Part shown: positions 32,113 through 40,652 of the stretch, one piece after another
Layout: every line of letters begins with the position of its first letter
Position numbering within the stretch: position 1 is the first letter of the stretch
Assembly (NCBI RefSeq): GCF_036108815.1
Contig: NZ_CP107985.1
Coordinates: forward strand, 6,879,501-6,943,500
Reading direction: 5' to 3'
Source of the DNA: Streptomyces sp. NBC_00353
GTDB lineage: Bacteria; Actinomycetota; Actinomycetes; Streptomycetales; Streptomycetaceae
DNA: 64,000 bases
Translations under genes and position numbers: made by a program
Notes under the pieces: generated by a model
What the model was told of the DNA's origin: nothing
Databases searched by the model: none
The model's input: the letters and a program-made list of their open reading frames with translations, nothing else

Positions 32113-33237
32113 ATGAGAGGGAAGATCGCCCTGAGTGCCGCCGCGGCAGTTGCGCTTGTCGGAGGGATGGCTGCGATCACGGTCGAGCCGGCTTCCGCTG
32201 CCCCGAACCAGAAGTGTCGGGTAGTAGCAAGTAGCCTGACCGGAGAGAACTTCGCTCCCAATGGGACGTTCAACGTCTCGCCTGCTGGGATGATGGTGCG
32301 CTCTTCCTCTGACGGTCGCATCGGACCGACCACCGTTACGGGCACGGGCAACTTCTCCGTAGGTCCTGTGGCCTGCACCGGGGCGGCAGCGACATCGGCA
32401 GGAAGCGGAACAGATGCAGCCGCTGCGACAGCTGCCGGGACGCGTGCAGCACAAGCGGCGATAAATAGAGGCGCCTCCCCGCAAGCTGCGAAGGCGCAAG
32501 GCATAGCAGCGGCACAGACCACGGCGAGAAGCCTTGGCTTGTCGCAGACGATGATCAACCAAGTCATCAATCAGACAACCAACAACATGACCCAAATCCA
32601 GAATTCCAGCGTCATCAATGCCCCTGTCAATGTGGGGACGGGACCGATTACGCAGCCGACGACGACCACGACGGGTACGCCGACGACGACCACGACGGGT
32701 ACGCCGACGACGACCACGACGGGTACGCCGACGACGACCACGACGGGTACGCCGACGACGACCACGACGGGTACGCCGACGACGACCACGACGGGTACGC
32801 CGACGACGACCACGACGGGTACGCCGACGACGACCACGACGGGTACGCCGACGACGACCACGACGGGTACGCCGACGACGACCACGACCGGTACGCAGCC
32901 GACGACGACCACGACCGGTACGCAGCCGACGACGACCACGACCGGTACGCAGCCGACGACGACCACGACCGGTACGCAGCCGACGACGACCACGACCGGT
33001 ACGCAGCCGACGACGACCACGACCGGTACGCAGCCGACGACGACCACGACCGGTACGCAGCCGACGACGACCACGACCGGTACGCAGCCGACCACCACCA
33101 CGACCGGCACGCAGCCGACCACCACCACGACCGGCACGCAGCCGACCACCACCACGACCGGCACGCAGCCGACCACCACCACGACCGGCACGCAGCCGAC
33201 CACCACCACGACCGGCACCCTGGCCGGCAACCAGTGA
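32113..33237 (+). CDS. Secreted protein with Thr/Pro minisatellite tail
   Basis: A 374-residue secreted protein. The signal peptide at 1-29 ends PASAAP. The mature N-terminal domain (30-175) is Ala/Thr/Ser-rich with two Cys (QKC and VAC) and helical segments, family unknown. Residues from about 180 to 368 are tandem repeats: nine TPTTTTTG units, then twelve TQPTTTTTG units. Such Thr/Pro stalks are often O-glycosylated in actinomycetes and span the cell wall, but no sorting signal follows. GGAG precedes the ATG. Confidence 0.8.
   Translation: MRGKIALSAAAAVALVGGMAAITVEPASAAPNQKCRVVASSLTGENFAPNGTFNVSPAGMMVRSSSDGRIGPTTVTGTGNFSVGPVACTGAAATSAGSGTDAAAATAAGTRAAQAAINRGASPQAAKAQGIAAAQTTARSLGLSQTMINQVINQTTNNMTQIQNSSVINAPVNVGTGPITQPTTTTTGTPTTTTTGTPTTTTTGTPTTTTTGTPTTTTTGTPTTTTTGTPTTTTTGTPTTTTTGTPTTTTTGTPTTTTTGTQPTTTTTGTQPTTTTTGTQPTTTTTGTQPTTTTTGTQPTTTTTGTQPTTTTTGTQPTTTTTGTQPTTTTTGTQPTTTTTGTQPTTTTTGTQPTTTTTGTQPTTTTTGTLAGNQ
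32677..33216 (+). repeat. Tandem minisatellite: 9 x 24 bp then 12 x 27 bp
   Basis: Nine 24-bp units (32677-32892) are followed by twelve 27-bp units (32893-33216), each in frame. The 27-bp unit adds one Gln codon. Within the second block the last five units switch from acg/ggt to acc/ggc codons together, showing local homogenisation. Confidence 0.95.
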
Positions 33238-33306
33238 TGGAGCAGGCGCCGCGTGGGCACTTCGCCAGCGTCCTGCGCCCGTAGTTGATCGTTAGCCTCG
33301 ATCGGT

Positions 33307-33342
33307 CATGAGCCCTCATCGGTTTCTTGATGAGGGCTCATG
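33307..33342 (+). terminator. Terminator of the repeat-bearing gene
   Basis: Perfect 14-bp arms CATGAGCCCTCATC (33307-33320) and GATGAGGGCTCATG (33329-33342) with an 8-base loop, 70 bp after the stop codon. Confidence 0.8.
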
Positions 33343-33556
33343 TGCCTGTGCGGTGCGTCCTCTCCGGAGCGGGGGCAGCCTGGCGGCCCGGCTGTCTCGC
33401 GTCGGGTCGGCGCCGGGTTCCACTCTCCGGTGTGCTGTCAGTACAGGGCCATCGGGCGGTGAAGCGGAGCCAGCGGCGGCAGTCGGTGTAGACGAGCTGG
33501 GCATCTGCATCAACCCGCGCCCTTCCCCTTTCAGTTCACTCCTAGCCTTTGGGCTG

Positions 33557-33940
33557 ATGAACATGAAGAAGAAAACCTTGCGGAGCGTCAGTGTCGCAGC
33601 GGCGGCCTCTTTCTGCTTGGAGGCCGGCATATTGGGCACATCGGCGAGTGACTCCGTTGCTTCACCACAGAATTCCCAGGTCGCACCGGCGGTGCTCAAG
33701 TGCTATACGACCATCAGTGATCCAAACACGATCGTGTGCTATCGGGTTTCGAAGCGGATCCTGAACAGGGGCGGCCAGATTACATTCTTCCCCTTCCTTA
33801 TCCAGGTGCCCACGCCTTCGAATGCCCCAGCTCCGGTCGTCGTGAACGTTTTGCCCCCGCCCCCGCCCGATCTGCCAGGGGAACTTCGCCCCGAATCCTC
33901 CAGCGGCACGGAACACTCACCACAGCCACCAGTTGGCTGA
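33557..33940 (+). CDS. Small secreted protein, unknown function
   Basis: A 127-residue protein. The start at ATG 33557 (or 33563) gives a signal peptide MNMKKKTLRSVSVAAAASF with cleavage near residue 32-37. The mature part contains two Cys (KCYTT and VCYRV), a hydrophobic strand ITFFPFLIQV, and a Pro-rich C-terminus. The open frame extends upstream but without coding character. No family recognised; probably wall-associated or extracellular. Confidence 0.55.
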   Translation: MNMKKKTLRSVSVAAAASFCLEAGILGTSASDSVASPQNSQVAPAVLKCYTTISDPNTIVCYRVSKRILNRGGQITFFPFLIQVPTPSNAPAPVVVNVLPPPPPDLPGELRPESSSGTEHSPQPPVG

Positions 33941-34021
33941 GATCGCCTTCACCGGGTACCGCCGAGCTCCCCGCGGACCACAGGCCCGGAGGCCATCGAC
34001 GGCCTCATTGCGTTGGCCTGG

Positions 34022-34447
34022 TCATTGATCGCAGGAAATCTCGGCCAACCACTCAGGGGTGTAGCACTCAGCGAACGACCACTTCCGGTCCGTGTAGCGG
34101 TCGTCCGTGCTGTCGGTGTACACCTCGAGCCTGCCTTGCGGCGTCAAGCGGTAGTACTCGCGAATCGGGTCACCCTCCACGGTGGGATAAGTCACCTTCA
34201 GTTCTGCGCTCTCGCCACTCTTCAGGGCTCGCCGGAGGCAGACGATTTCCGGAACCGCCTGCTTCTGTATCTCCTCACCCTGAGCCAAGCTCACCTTGCC
34301 ACAACTTGAGAATTCGGTTCTGGATTCCCAGCGGTCCTTGACCGGATCGTCCAGCGTGCCGCAACTTGCAGCCAGCAAGGACGTGGCCGCTACCGCGACG
34401 AGCCGCGCGCGGACCGAGACAGCCGCCACACAGCGACGAGAGGCCAC
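34022..34447 (-). CDS. Putative lipoprotein, unknown function
   Basis: From GTG 34447 the 141-residue product begins MASRRCVAAVSVRARLVAVA and has a lipobox LAASC at about residue 30, indicating a lipid-anchored extracytoplasmic protein. The mature domain contains several Cys (SSCGK, IVCLR, AECYT and SCDQ) that could form disulphides, and ends shortly after PEWLAEISCDQ. The open frame continues upstream to 35062 but lacks a plausible N-terminus there. Family not recognised. Confidence 0.6.
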   Translation of the reverse strand: MASRRCVAAVSVRARLVAVAATSLLAASCGTLDDPVKDRWESRTEFSSCGKVSLAQGEEIQKQAVPEIVCLRRALKSGESAELKVTYPTVEGDPIREYYRLTPQGRLEVYTDSTDDRYTDRKWSFAECYTPEWLAEISCDQ

Positions 34448-34829
34448 ACTCCGACCTGTCGTCCGCGCCAGGTCCGCCGGCCCCACTCGTCGCAACTGGT
34501 CCGCCACGTCGTTGTCTGCGTACCCGAGCAGACCTGTCTTCGCTCTCAAAGCCCCTCCCCAACTCGATGCTTGATCGCGGCCGCACCATACCCGCAGCTC
34601 CGACATGAGATGCCCCGATGCCGCCTCTTCGGGCCGGTACTTGGCGTCGCGCGCCTCAGCCCGTGCCTTCAGGAACTGGGCAGACACGGTGCGCAGGGTC
34701 TCTCTGTCCCGCTCGCCTGTGTCCCGTCGCCAACGCACTCGGTCTGTGGCGACGCCGAAGCCGTTCCGCCGCTCCTTCTGTGGGAGCAAGCGGTCCTTCG
34801 ACCGTGTCGGGCGGTGGCCGCCGTGCCCG
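34448..34829. other. Gap with possible decayed coding sequence
   Basis: About 380 bp. The minus-strand frame continuing from the lipoprotein gene contains a helical stretch (RETLRTVSAQFLKARAEARD) that may be part of a decayed gene, but I cannot identify it. No regulatory site is evident. Confidence 0.35.
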
Positions 34830-35702
34830 TCAATGGTTCGAGTTCTTGATCCGACGATGAGAGACCTGTTCCCGTGCCGTACGCCACCGGGACCGGGTCT
34901 GCTCGACCACGCTGTCCCACTGCCGGCGGACCTCATGGTCGGAAGGGCGGTGGCCCTGACGGATCCGGCCGAGCTCGTCCTGTACTTCTCGTCCCAGTGC
35001 CGCCGACGCAACCAGGGCGAGCATGGCTGCGAAGAGCGCGGAGAGCATCGCGAAGACAGCACCGACCACCCCGTAGCGTGCTGCGGAGGAGTTGAAGAGA
35101 TGCGGCATGTAGATGCTTGCGCCCACGGAATAGGCCGCCGTCAGGACGGCGCCGGTGACGCCGAAAGGAAGCAGGTCCGGCCAGCTGATCCGCTTCGCCG
35201 ACAGGATCCGGCCGCTCCAGACGAGGAATGCGGCGGTCACCAGTACGCCGCACACCACGGCGACCAGACCCAGCGCGCCCTCGCCATGGAGCGTGGAGAG
35301 CAACGTGGTGACCACTACGTAGCCGCCGAGAGTGAGGATCCACCACAAGCCGTTGCGCGTGTTGCGCACACTGAGGGGCTTGAGGTCCCATGCCTGTTCG
35401 AAGAGTCGCTGTGCGGCTCGCGCGAAGCTCAGCACCGAGATCGTCAGAAACACGACCCCGAAGATGCCCACGCTTGCGCTGGTCGCTTCGGCAGGAGAGA
35501 ACAGCGAGCTGACTGCCGTGGCGCCTGCTCCGGTGAGGTTGTAGCGCCTGATGATCTGCTCTGCGGCGTCGTAGTGCACGAAGTTGCCCAAGACAGTGCC
35601 GAGGAGGATGGAGAGCGGGACCAATGCCGTCAGGGCGCTGGACGCCAGGGCCATCGAGCGGTCGAAACCCACGATCTTCTGAAACCGGTTGATGACCCGC
35701 AA
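34830..35702 (-). CDS. YihY/BrkB-family inner-membrane protein
   Basis: A 290-residue membrane protein with six hydrophobic segments (about 20-38, 68-92, 118-138, 143-163, 177-200 and 208-235), beginning with the family pattern FDRSMALASSALTALVPL. YihY/BrkB proteins have no settled biochemical function. No ATG or GTG is available upstream before an in-frame TAG, so I use TTG at 35702; the true N-terminus may be slightly longer by a rare start. The C-terminal tail is basic and cytoplasmic. Confidence 0.75.
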   Translation of the reverse strand: MRVINRFQKIVGFDRSMALASSALTALVPLSILLGTVLGNFVHYDAAEQIIRRYNLTGAGATAVSSLFSPAEATSASVGIFGVVFLTISVLSFARAAQRLFEQAWDLKPLSVRNTRNGLWWILTLGGYVVVTTLLSTLHGEGALGLVAVVCGVLVTAAFLVWSGRILSAKRISWPDLLPFGVTGAVLTAAYSVGASIYMPHLFNSSAARYGVVGAVFAMLSALFAAMLALVASAALGREVQDELGRIRQGHRPSDHEVRRQWDSVVEQTRSRWRTAREQVSHRRIKNSNH

Positions 35703-36087
35703 CGCGAAGGCAGGCCGCAGCCAGAACGTCAGTGTTCTGACGAGGCGCTCTCGATTGATCCCCGTCGTCCTGCCCTCCGTGAAGATCGGGACCTCTGTGG
35801 CGACGCGAGCCTAACGGTCGGTCGCCCGACCGATGAAGGGCGACACGAGAAGCAGCATGCCGGCCGCACGACATCCCGATGCCTCACATCATCCGTAGTC
35901 CGCTGTGCTCCGGGAGATCGGGGCTGACGGGGAGCACGGCAAAGGCCCAGGTCACCGGTAGTAGGCCGGGAGCCTGGGCCTTGATCGTTCCCCGCGATTC
36001 CGGCGAGGGCGTGGCGTCGTGCCACTCACGTGCCGGATGCCTCCTCCGGGTCCTCCCCGGAGGGTCCGTCCGGGCGGGCCTTTTGAT
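35703..36087. other. Gene-free stretch with terminator hairpin
   Basis: About 385 bp. It includes the upstream part of the YihY frame and a terminator at 35942-35982. A second, smaller GC hairpin near 36046-36064 precedes the integrase relic. Confidence 0.45.
35942..35982. terminator. Hairpin terminator
   Basis: 10-bp arms AAGGCCCAGG (35942-35951) and CCTGGGCCTT (35973-35982) enclose a smaller CCGG stem. The arms end in AA/TT, so it could work in both directions. It lies just beyond the integrase relic, a typical post-att position. Confidence 0.6.
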
Positions 36088-36262
36088 CTACTCATCGCCG
36101 TGGGCGGCGATCGCGTGGTCCCGCCCTTTGACCAGGCGCTGATGGATCAGCGCGGCCCGCACCGACGAGTGCCCCATGTGCTGCATCACGTCGCGCGTTG
36201 CTGTGCCACCGGTCGCAGCGAGGATGTCGACGCGCGCGTCTGGTTCCGGATCGTTCCGTTGG
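36088..36262 (-). pseudogene. Tyrosine-recombinase C-terminal relic
   Basis: The minus-strand frame reads ARVDILAATGGTATRDVMQH, then MGHSSVRAALIHQR and ends VKGRDHAIAAHGDE-stop. This is the end of a tyrosine integrase (GHSS motif followed by ALIY). The catalytic Tyr is replaced by His (ALIHQR). It belongs to a different integrase family from the tRNA-Val one. No N-terminal part is found. Confidence 0.6.
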
Positions 36263-36279
36263 TGCGGGCCGGCCGGCCG

Positions 36280-37038
36280 TCAGGGCACGGTGTACCCGCC
36301 GTCGACGGGCAGCGCGATGCCCGTGACGAAGCTCGCCTTGTCCGAGCAGAGCCAGACCACGGCGTCAGAAATTTCGCCTGCGTCGGCGATGCGTCCCAGG
36401 GGGTGGGCAGCGATGAGCGATTTCAGCGGGTCCTCGTTCGGGTCCAGGGACGCGAGCATCGGAGTCTCCACCAGACCGGGGCACACGGCGTTGATCCGGA
36501 TGCCGTGCGGTGCGACCTCGAGCGCCGAGCTCTTGGTCATGGCGACCTCGGCGGCCTTGGTGGCCGTGTAGCCGGAGAACCCGGGGACACCCACCAGCGC
36601 CGCGCCGGAGGACATGTTCACGATCGAGCCGGAGCCTTGCGCCACCATGTGCCGGAGCTCGTGCTTCATCGACAGGAACACGCCACGCACGTTGAGGGCG
36701 ATCATGTGGTCGAGCATCTCGGTCGAGTAGTCCTGGGTGAGCTGGAACTCGCCGTCGTAGCCCGCGTTGTTGACGGCGACGTCCAGGTGGCCCATGTCTG
36801 CGACAGCGGCCTGGACGGCTTTCTCCACCTGGGACTCGTCCGTCACGTCGGCCACCACATAGCGGGCCGAGCCGCCGGAGGCCTCGACCAGGCGAACGGT
36901 CTCCTTCAGGGTCTCCGCCGTGCGGCCGGCGACCGTCACCAGCGCCCCTTCGGCCGCCAGGGCCAGGGCGCTCGCCCGCCCGATGCCGCTGCCGCCCCCG
37001 GTGACGAGCGCCGACTTGCCTGCAAATTGCTGGTTCAT
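36280..37038 (-). CDS. Short-chain dehydrogenase/reductase (SDR)
   Basis: A 252-residue NAD(P)-dependent oxidoreductase. The cofactor motif TGGGSGIG is at about 14-21, then NNAG near residue 90, Ser in MSSGAA near 143, and the catalytic YTATK near 156-160. The C-terminus VTGIALPVDGGYTVP is standard for classical SDRs. The Arg in VAGRT after strand 2 favours NADPH. AGAGAGG lies before the ATG. It is followed upstream by a truncated aldo/keto reductase on the same strand. The substrate cannot be told. Confidence 0.9.
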   Translation of the reverse strand: MNQQFAGKSALVTGGGSGIGRASALALAAEGALVTVAGRTAETLKETVRLVEASGGSARYVVADVTDESQVEKAVQAAVADMGHLDVAVNNAGYDGEFQLTQDYSTEMLDHMIALNVRGVFLSMKHELRHMVAQGSGSIVNMSSGAALVGVPGFSGYTATKAAEVAMTKSSALEVAPHGIRINAVCPGLVETPMLASLDPNEDPLKSLIAAHPLGRIADAGEISDAVVWLCSDKASFVTGIALPVDGGYTVP

Positions 37039-37154
37039 TTCTTTTCCTCTCTATAGCTCTGCGTGTGTTGTCTTTGTTGGAGTGGTCGGTCAGGAACGCT
37101 CAGGCCGGGCATGCTGCGCGCCGCGGCCGTCACGTGCGATCCGGACCGGGGAGG

Positions 37155-37442
37155 TCACCGCCGGCGCAGGCGCTTGTCGACCAGGGCCGGCGGGGTGGCG
37201 TTGTAGTTGTCGGCCGCATTGACCTCGGTGCCGGGCGCGACGATCTCGTCGATCCGGTCGAGGATGTCGTCGCTCAGTTCGGTGTCGGCGGCGGCCAGCA
37301 GACCGTCCAGCTGCTCGCGGGTCCGCGGCCCGATCAGTACCGAGGTGACGGCCGGATGCGATCGGACGAAGGCTAGGGCCAGGTTGGCCGAGGTCAGTGA
37401 CATATCCAGAGCACCGCCGGTGCAGATATCCCGGAAGGGCAC
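37155..37442 (-). pseudogene. Aldo/keto reductase C-terminal fragment
   Basis: The last 95 or so codons of an aldo/keto reductase: NLALAFVRSHPAVTSVLIG, then PRTREQLDGLLAAAD and LDRIDEIVAPGTEVN, the NADPH-clamping region and C-terminal helix. The TIM-barrel N-terminal two thirds, including the catalytic Asp-Tyr-Lys-His, are absent. The fragment begins next to a run of nine G (37467-37475) and the XRE gene. An ancestral AKR-SDR operon divergent from the XRE gene is likely. Confidence 0.75.
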
Positions 37443-37535
37443 GACTTGACCCGGGGTGTGGTCTACGGGGGGGGGCAGCAGAACCCCTCACGGCTGAAGA
37501 CGCGCCCCGCTCGCAGAGCTAATAGCCTGACAATC

Positions 37536-38093
37536 ATGAGTGAGCACGTTCCCGAGACTGGTCTTCGGGAATTCCTGCGGACCCGCCGGGCCCGCATCAC
37601 CCCGGAGCAAGCAGGCCTTCCCCCGCATCCTGGTGTGCGCCGGGTGCCCGGTCTCAGGCGCGAGGAAGTCGCCCAGCTGGCCGGAGTCAGCGTCGACTAT
37701 TACGTACGGCTGGAACGCGGGCGCAGCACGAGTGCCTCCGTTTCGGTCCTGGAGGCCGTGGCTCGCGCACTGCAACTCAATGACACCGAGCGTAACCATT
37801 TCTTCGCCCTGGCCAAACCCGCTCGGCATCGGCCGCGCACGACAGCGACGCAGTGTGCCCGCCCCGGGCTGTTGCGAGCCCTGGAGAATGTCGCCGATAT
37901 CCCGGCCCTCCTTCTGGGGCACCGTCTGGACCTTCTGGCCACCAATCGCCTGGCTTGCGCCCTCTATCTCGATTTCGACGCTCTGCCGGCCGGCGAGCGG
38001 AACATGGCGCGCTACATCTTCCTGAACGACGCCGCCCGTGACCTTTACAACGCGCACATCAGCCCCGCAGGAGCCGCCAAGCACGAGCAATGA
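37536..38093 (+). CDS. XRE/MmyB-like regulator, C-terminally truncated
   Basis: A 185-residue regulator. The helix-turn-helix lies in LRREEVAQLAGVSVDYYVRL with the following ERGR, the pattern of MmyB-like actinobacterial regulators that control divergent dehydrogenase genes. The ligand-binding domain normally extends to about 280 residues, but here the sequence departs after NDAARDLYN and stops. The missing part is not found downstream in another frame. The ATG at 37536 is preferred to the earlier in-frame ATG. It may be inactive or act without ligand sensing. Confidence 0.75.
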   Translation: MSEHVPETGLREFLRTRRARITPEQAGLPPHPGVRRVPGLRREEVAQLAGVSVDYYVRLERGRSTSASVSVLEAVARALQLNDTERNHFFALAKPARHRPRTTATQCARPGLLRALENVADIPALLLGHRLDLLATNRLACALYLDFDALPAGERNMARYIFLNDAARDLYNAHISPAGAAKHEQ

Positions 38094-38271
38094 CACGGCC
38101 GTTGCCCTGGCGGGGGCATCAACTCCCCAGACGCCTGCGCAGGAGCCCGGCCATGGTCGGTCGCCGAGGCCGCCGCCCGGCTCGAAGGCGTCGCCCGGCG
38201 CCGAGCCCGACGACAGATCCACTGGCACGCTTTCGGGACAACCCATCAGAATGGGCTGGAGGAGACCTGAC

Positions 38272-38991
38272 ATGAACGAGCTGCTCACCCGGGCAATCGA
38301 AGCCCACGGTGGGGTCACACGCTGGCAGGAGCTGGCCCAGGTGCAAGCCGTCATCGTCAGTGGTGGCCACCTGTTCGCCATCAAGGGCCTGCCGCAGGAT
38401 CCCGCGCCGCGCGAGATGACCGTCCGCCTCCACGAGGAGCACGCCTCGGTCAAGCCCTTCGGTGCCCCTGACCAGAAGACCGACTTCACGCCCGGACGAG
38501 TGACCATCGACAAGCTCGACGGGCGAGTGGTGGCCGAACGCAAGGACCCGCGGACGTCCTTCACAGGCCACGTCCTGGAGACCCCCTGGGACCCGCTGGA
38601 CCGCGCCTACTTCAACGGCTACGCACTGTGGACCTACCTCACCACGCCGTTCCTGCTGTCCATGCCCGGCTTCGCGGTCACCGAGATCGAAGCGTTGCGG
38701 GAAGGAGGCGAAGTACGGCGAGGACTGCGCGCCACCTTCCCGTCCGAGATCGCCAGTCACAGCACCCACCAGGACTTCTACTTCGGCCCCGACCACCTCC
38801 TGCGCCGGCACGACTACCACGTCGACGTCGCCGGTGGGTTCGCCGCCGCGCAGTACGTATACGACTACGTGGAAGCGGACGGCATCGTGCTGCCCACCAG
38901 ACGCCGGGCCTACCGCCGCGACACCAACGGCCACCCCGTCCTCGATGAGGTCATGGTCTCGATCGACCTCAGCAGCATCCACTTCAGCTGA
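38272..38991 (+). CDS. Conserved hypothetical protein, lipoprotein-carrier-like
   Basis: A 239-residue soluble protein starting MNELLTRAIEAHGGVTRWQE after a strong GGAGGAG site. The opening AHGG-W motif and the following alternating beta strands (VHVDVAGGF, QYVYDYVEADGIVLPT, RRRAYRRD) resemble proteins with a half-barrel fold for hydrophobic ligands, such as LolA-type outer-membrane carriers. No signal peptide is present. Function not known. It lies just after the truncated regulator and may be independent. Confidence 0.65.
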   Translation: MNELLTRAIEAHGGVTRWQELAQVQAVIVSGGHLFAIKGLPQDPAPREMTVRLHEEHASVKPFGAPDQKTDFTPGRVTIDKLDGRVVAERKDPRTSFTGHVLETPWDPLDRAYFNGYALWTYLTTPFLLSMPGFAVTEIEALREGGEVRRGLRATFPSEIASHSTHQDFYFGPDHLLRRHDYHVDVAGGFAAAQYVYDYVEADGIVLPTRRRAYRRDTNGHPVLDEVMVSIDLSSIHFS

Positions 38992-39079
38992 CAGGAGACG
39001 TGGCTGAGGCCGTCAAGGCTGCGGGCGTCCCACCGCAAGCCTCATGAGGGGTCGTCAGCCCCTCGACGATCGTTCACTT

Positions 39080-39655
39080 TCAGAGCGGAGCAAGGATCAT
39101 CAGGACCTCGTCACGGGTGTCGTCGGGTGTGAGTCGGAGGGCGCCGGGCCAGCGCCCGATCTCTCGCCATCCGAGCCGTCCGTAGAAGTCCTCCAGCCCC
39201 TCGCCTCCCCGGGCTGCGAGGTGCAGCTGTTCAAGGCCCAGCTCATCGCGGGCGATCTTCCGGAGCTCGTGGACGAGGGCGGATCCGATGCCACGTCCGC
39301 GGAAGGCGGGGCGGGTCTGCAGATGATGGACCGTGCCCCAGTGTCCGACGAGCCGGTAAGGATCGCGGTTGAGGACGACCCAGCCGGCCAGGAGGCCGTC
39401 GGCGCGGGCGACGAGAAGTCTGCTCTGTTGTGGGTCGAGGCGGCCGAGGAGCTTGTCCGCGACAGGGGTGACGTCCTCCTCGCTGACAGGCGGGAACGGG
39501 AATCCCGCGGCGCCGCCGGTGTTGGTGACCGTGACCCAGCAGTCGATCAACTCCCGCCGGAGTTCAGGGGTGACATCGCGAGGGTCGGATATCTGTACCA
39601 GGTCGAGGGCGCTGTCGTGCGGCATGAGGAGGAGGATGCCAGAGGGATCCGACAT
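39080..39655 (-). CDS. GNAT family N-acetyltransferase
   Basis: A 191-residue acetyl-CoA-dependent acetyltransferase. The coenzyme A motif is VHHLQTRPAFRGRGIGSALV (R/Q-x-x-G-x-G/A as RGRGIG) near residues 115-135, followed by LHLAARGGEGLEDFYGRLGW, the typical fourth strand and C-terminal motif. The start is ATG 39655 or an in-frame ATG at 39625; the ribosome site does not decide. The open frame runs far upstream but into low-complexity sequence. Substrate unknown. Confidence 0.85.
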   Translation of the reverse strand: MSDPSGILLLMPHDSALDLVQISDPRDVTPELRRELIDCWVTVTNTGGAAGFPFPPVSEEDVTPVADKLLGRLDPQQSRLLVARADGLLAGWVVLNRDPYRLVGHWGTVHHLQTRPAFRGRGIGSALVHELRKIARDELGLEQLHLAARGGEGLEDFYGRLGWREIGRWPGALRLTPDDTRDEVLMILAPL

Positions 39656-39712
39656 CCTCGCCGCGGTCAGGATCTCGTGGTGCGTTCGCCGGCTTCGGCC
39701 AATGCAGTTCCG

Positions 39713-39740
39713 TGTGCGTCGTGTGCGTCGTGTGCGTCGT
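39713..39740. repeat. 9-bp tandem repeat gtgtgcgtc
   Basis: Three to four head-to-tail units of gtgtgcgtc just upstream of the GNAT gene. It is too short to imply function but is potentially variable between strains. Confidence 0.7.
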
Positions 39741-39773
39741 GACGCCTTCGGCGCCGGGGCACCGGGGGCGGAG

Positions 39774-39971
39774 CTACACGTGTTGGCGTGACCTTCCTGG
39801 TGGCCCATGGTGGTGTCTCGCCTTCTCGCCGGGGCTGGGGGCCCACGTTCGAGCGCATCCGGAGCAGTGCCAGTGCCACAGGTGCGGGGCGGCCGGTGTC
39901 GTGCGAGTTGTGTCGCGCCAGAGTGCCCGGTGATCCAGGCAATGGGGGCAGTTCGGCGACTGGTGCACCAC
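39774..39971 (-). CDS. Small zinc-ribbon protein
   Basis: A 65-residue protein starting at GTG 39971, with AGGAGG at ideal distance. It contains CPHC at 8-11 and CSGC at 36-39 preceded by WHWH, a rubredoxin-like zinc ribbon, and a basic His/Arg-rich tail. Many Streptomyces encode such orphan ribbons. The good ribosome site and paired cysteines support it as real although it lies between larger genes. Role unknown. Confidence 0.5.
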   Translation of the reverse strand: MVHQSPNCPHCLDHRALWRDTTRTTPAAPHLWHWHCSGCARTWAPSPGEKARHHHGPPGRSRQHV

Positions 39972-40182
39972 GGCGTCCTCCTGCGTCGATTGATGGTCAG
40001 CGTGGTACGGCGGCCGGTGGTTCGGTGTGCCGACCCGCCCTTCCCACTCGTACGGGGGACCCGTGCCGAGGTCGGGGCCGCGATGCCGTCACCCGAATGG
40101 ATGCGTACAGGTGGTCGCACGGGAACGGGCCGCGCAAGGTCGGTTCTGTCCGGCTCCATCCCGTTCCGGCTCAGGAGTTTCC

Positions 40183-40623
40183 ATGGCACAGACAGCGCCC
40201 ACGCCCGGCACGTCCGCCCGTTCTTCCGGTCCGGGGGACGGCAGCAATCCCTGGGCGGCCGGTGGGGTCATGTTCGCCGGTGTTCTGCTGATGGTGGACG
40301 GCGTCCTGGGGGTGATCAAGGGCATTGCCGGTATCGCGTCCGACGATGTCTACGCACGCATCAGGAACTACACGTTCAAGTTCGACGTGACGGGCTGGGG
40401 ATGGATCCATCTCGTTCTCGGCGTGATTCTTGTCGTGATCGGTCTGGGCATTCTCAAAGGCGCCGGGTGGGCCAGGGTGCTGGGCATCGTGATCGCGGCA
40501 CTCAACATGATCGCCAACTTCATGTGGCTGCCGTACGTGCCGATCTGGGCGATCATCTCCATCGCCATCGACACGTTCGTCATCTGGGCCCTGTGCACGG
40601 ACCGATCCAAGGCGCTCGTCTGA
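40183..40623 (+). CDS. DUF7144 family membrane protein
   Basis: A 146-residue protein with four hydrophobic segments (about 25-48, 73-92, 96-113 and 118-138) after a polar Pro/Ser/Gly N-terminus. The motifs WAAGGVMFAGVLLMVDGVLG and GWGWIHLVLGVILV match the widespread streptomycete family now called DUF7144. AGGAG lies before the ATG at 40183. It is followed 29 bp later by the DUF1254 gene on the same strand and probably co-transcribed. Function unknown. Confidence 0.82.
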   Translation: MAQTAPTPGTSARSSGPGDGSNPWAAGGVMFAGVLLMVDGVLGVIKGIAGIASDDVYARIRNYTFKFDVTGWGWIHLVLGVILVVIGLGILKGAGWARVLGIVIAALNMIANFMWLPYVPIWAIISIAIDTFVIWALCTDRSKALV

Positions 40624-40652
40624 GTGCTGGTCGTGACGGAGGACGTGCACTC

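Noticed and set aside
32650..33216. Possible CRISPR array
   Set aside because: The repeats are contiguous with no unique spacers, are in frame, and encode a Thr/Pro stalk; it is a minisatellite.
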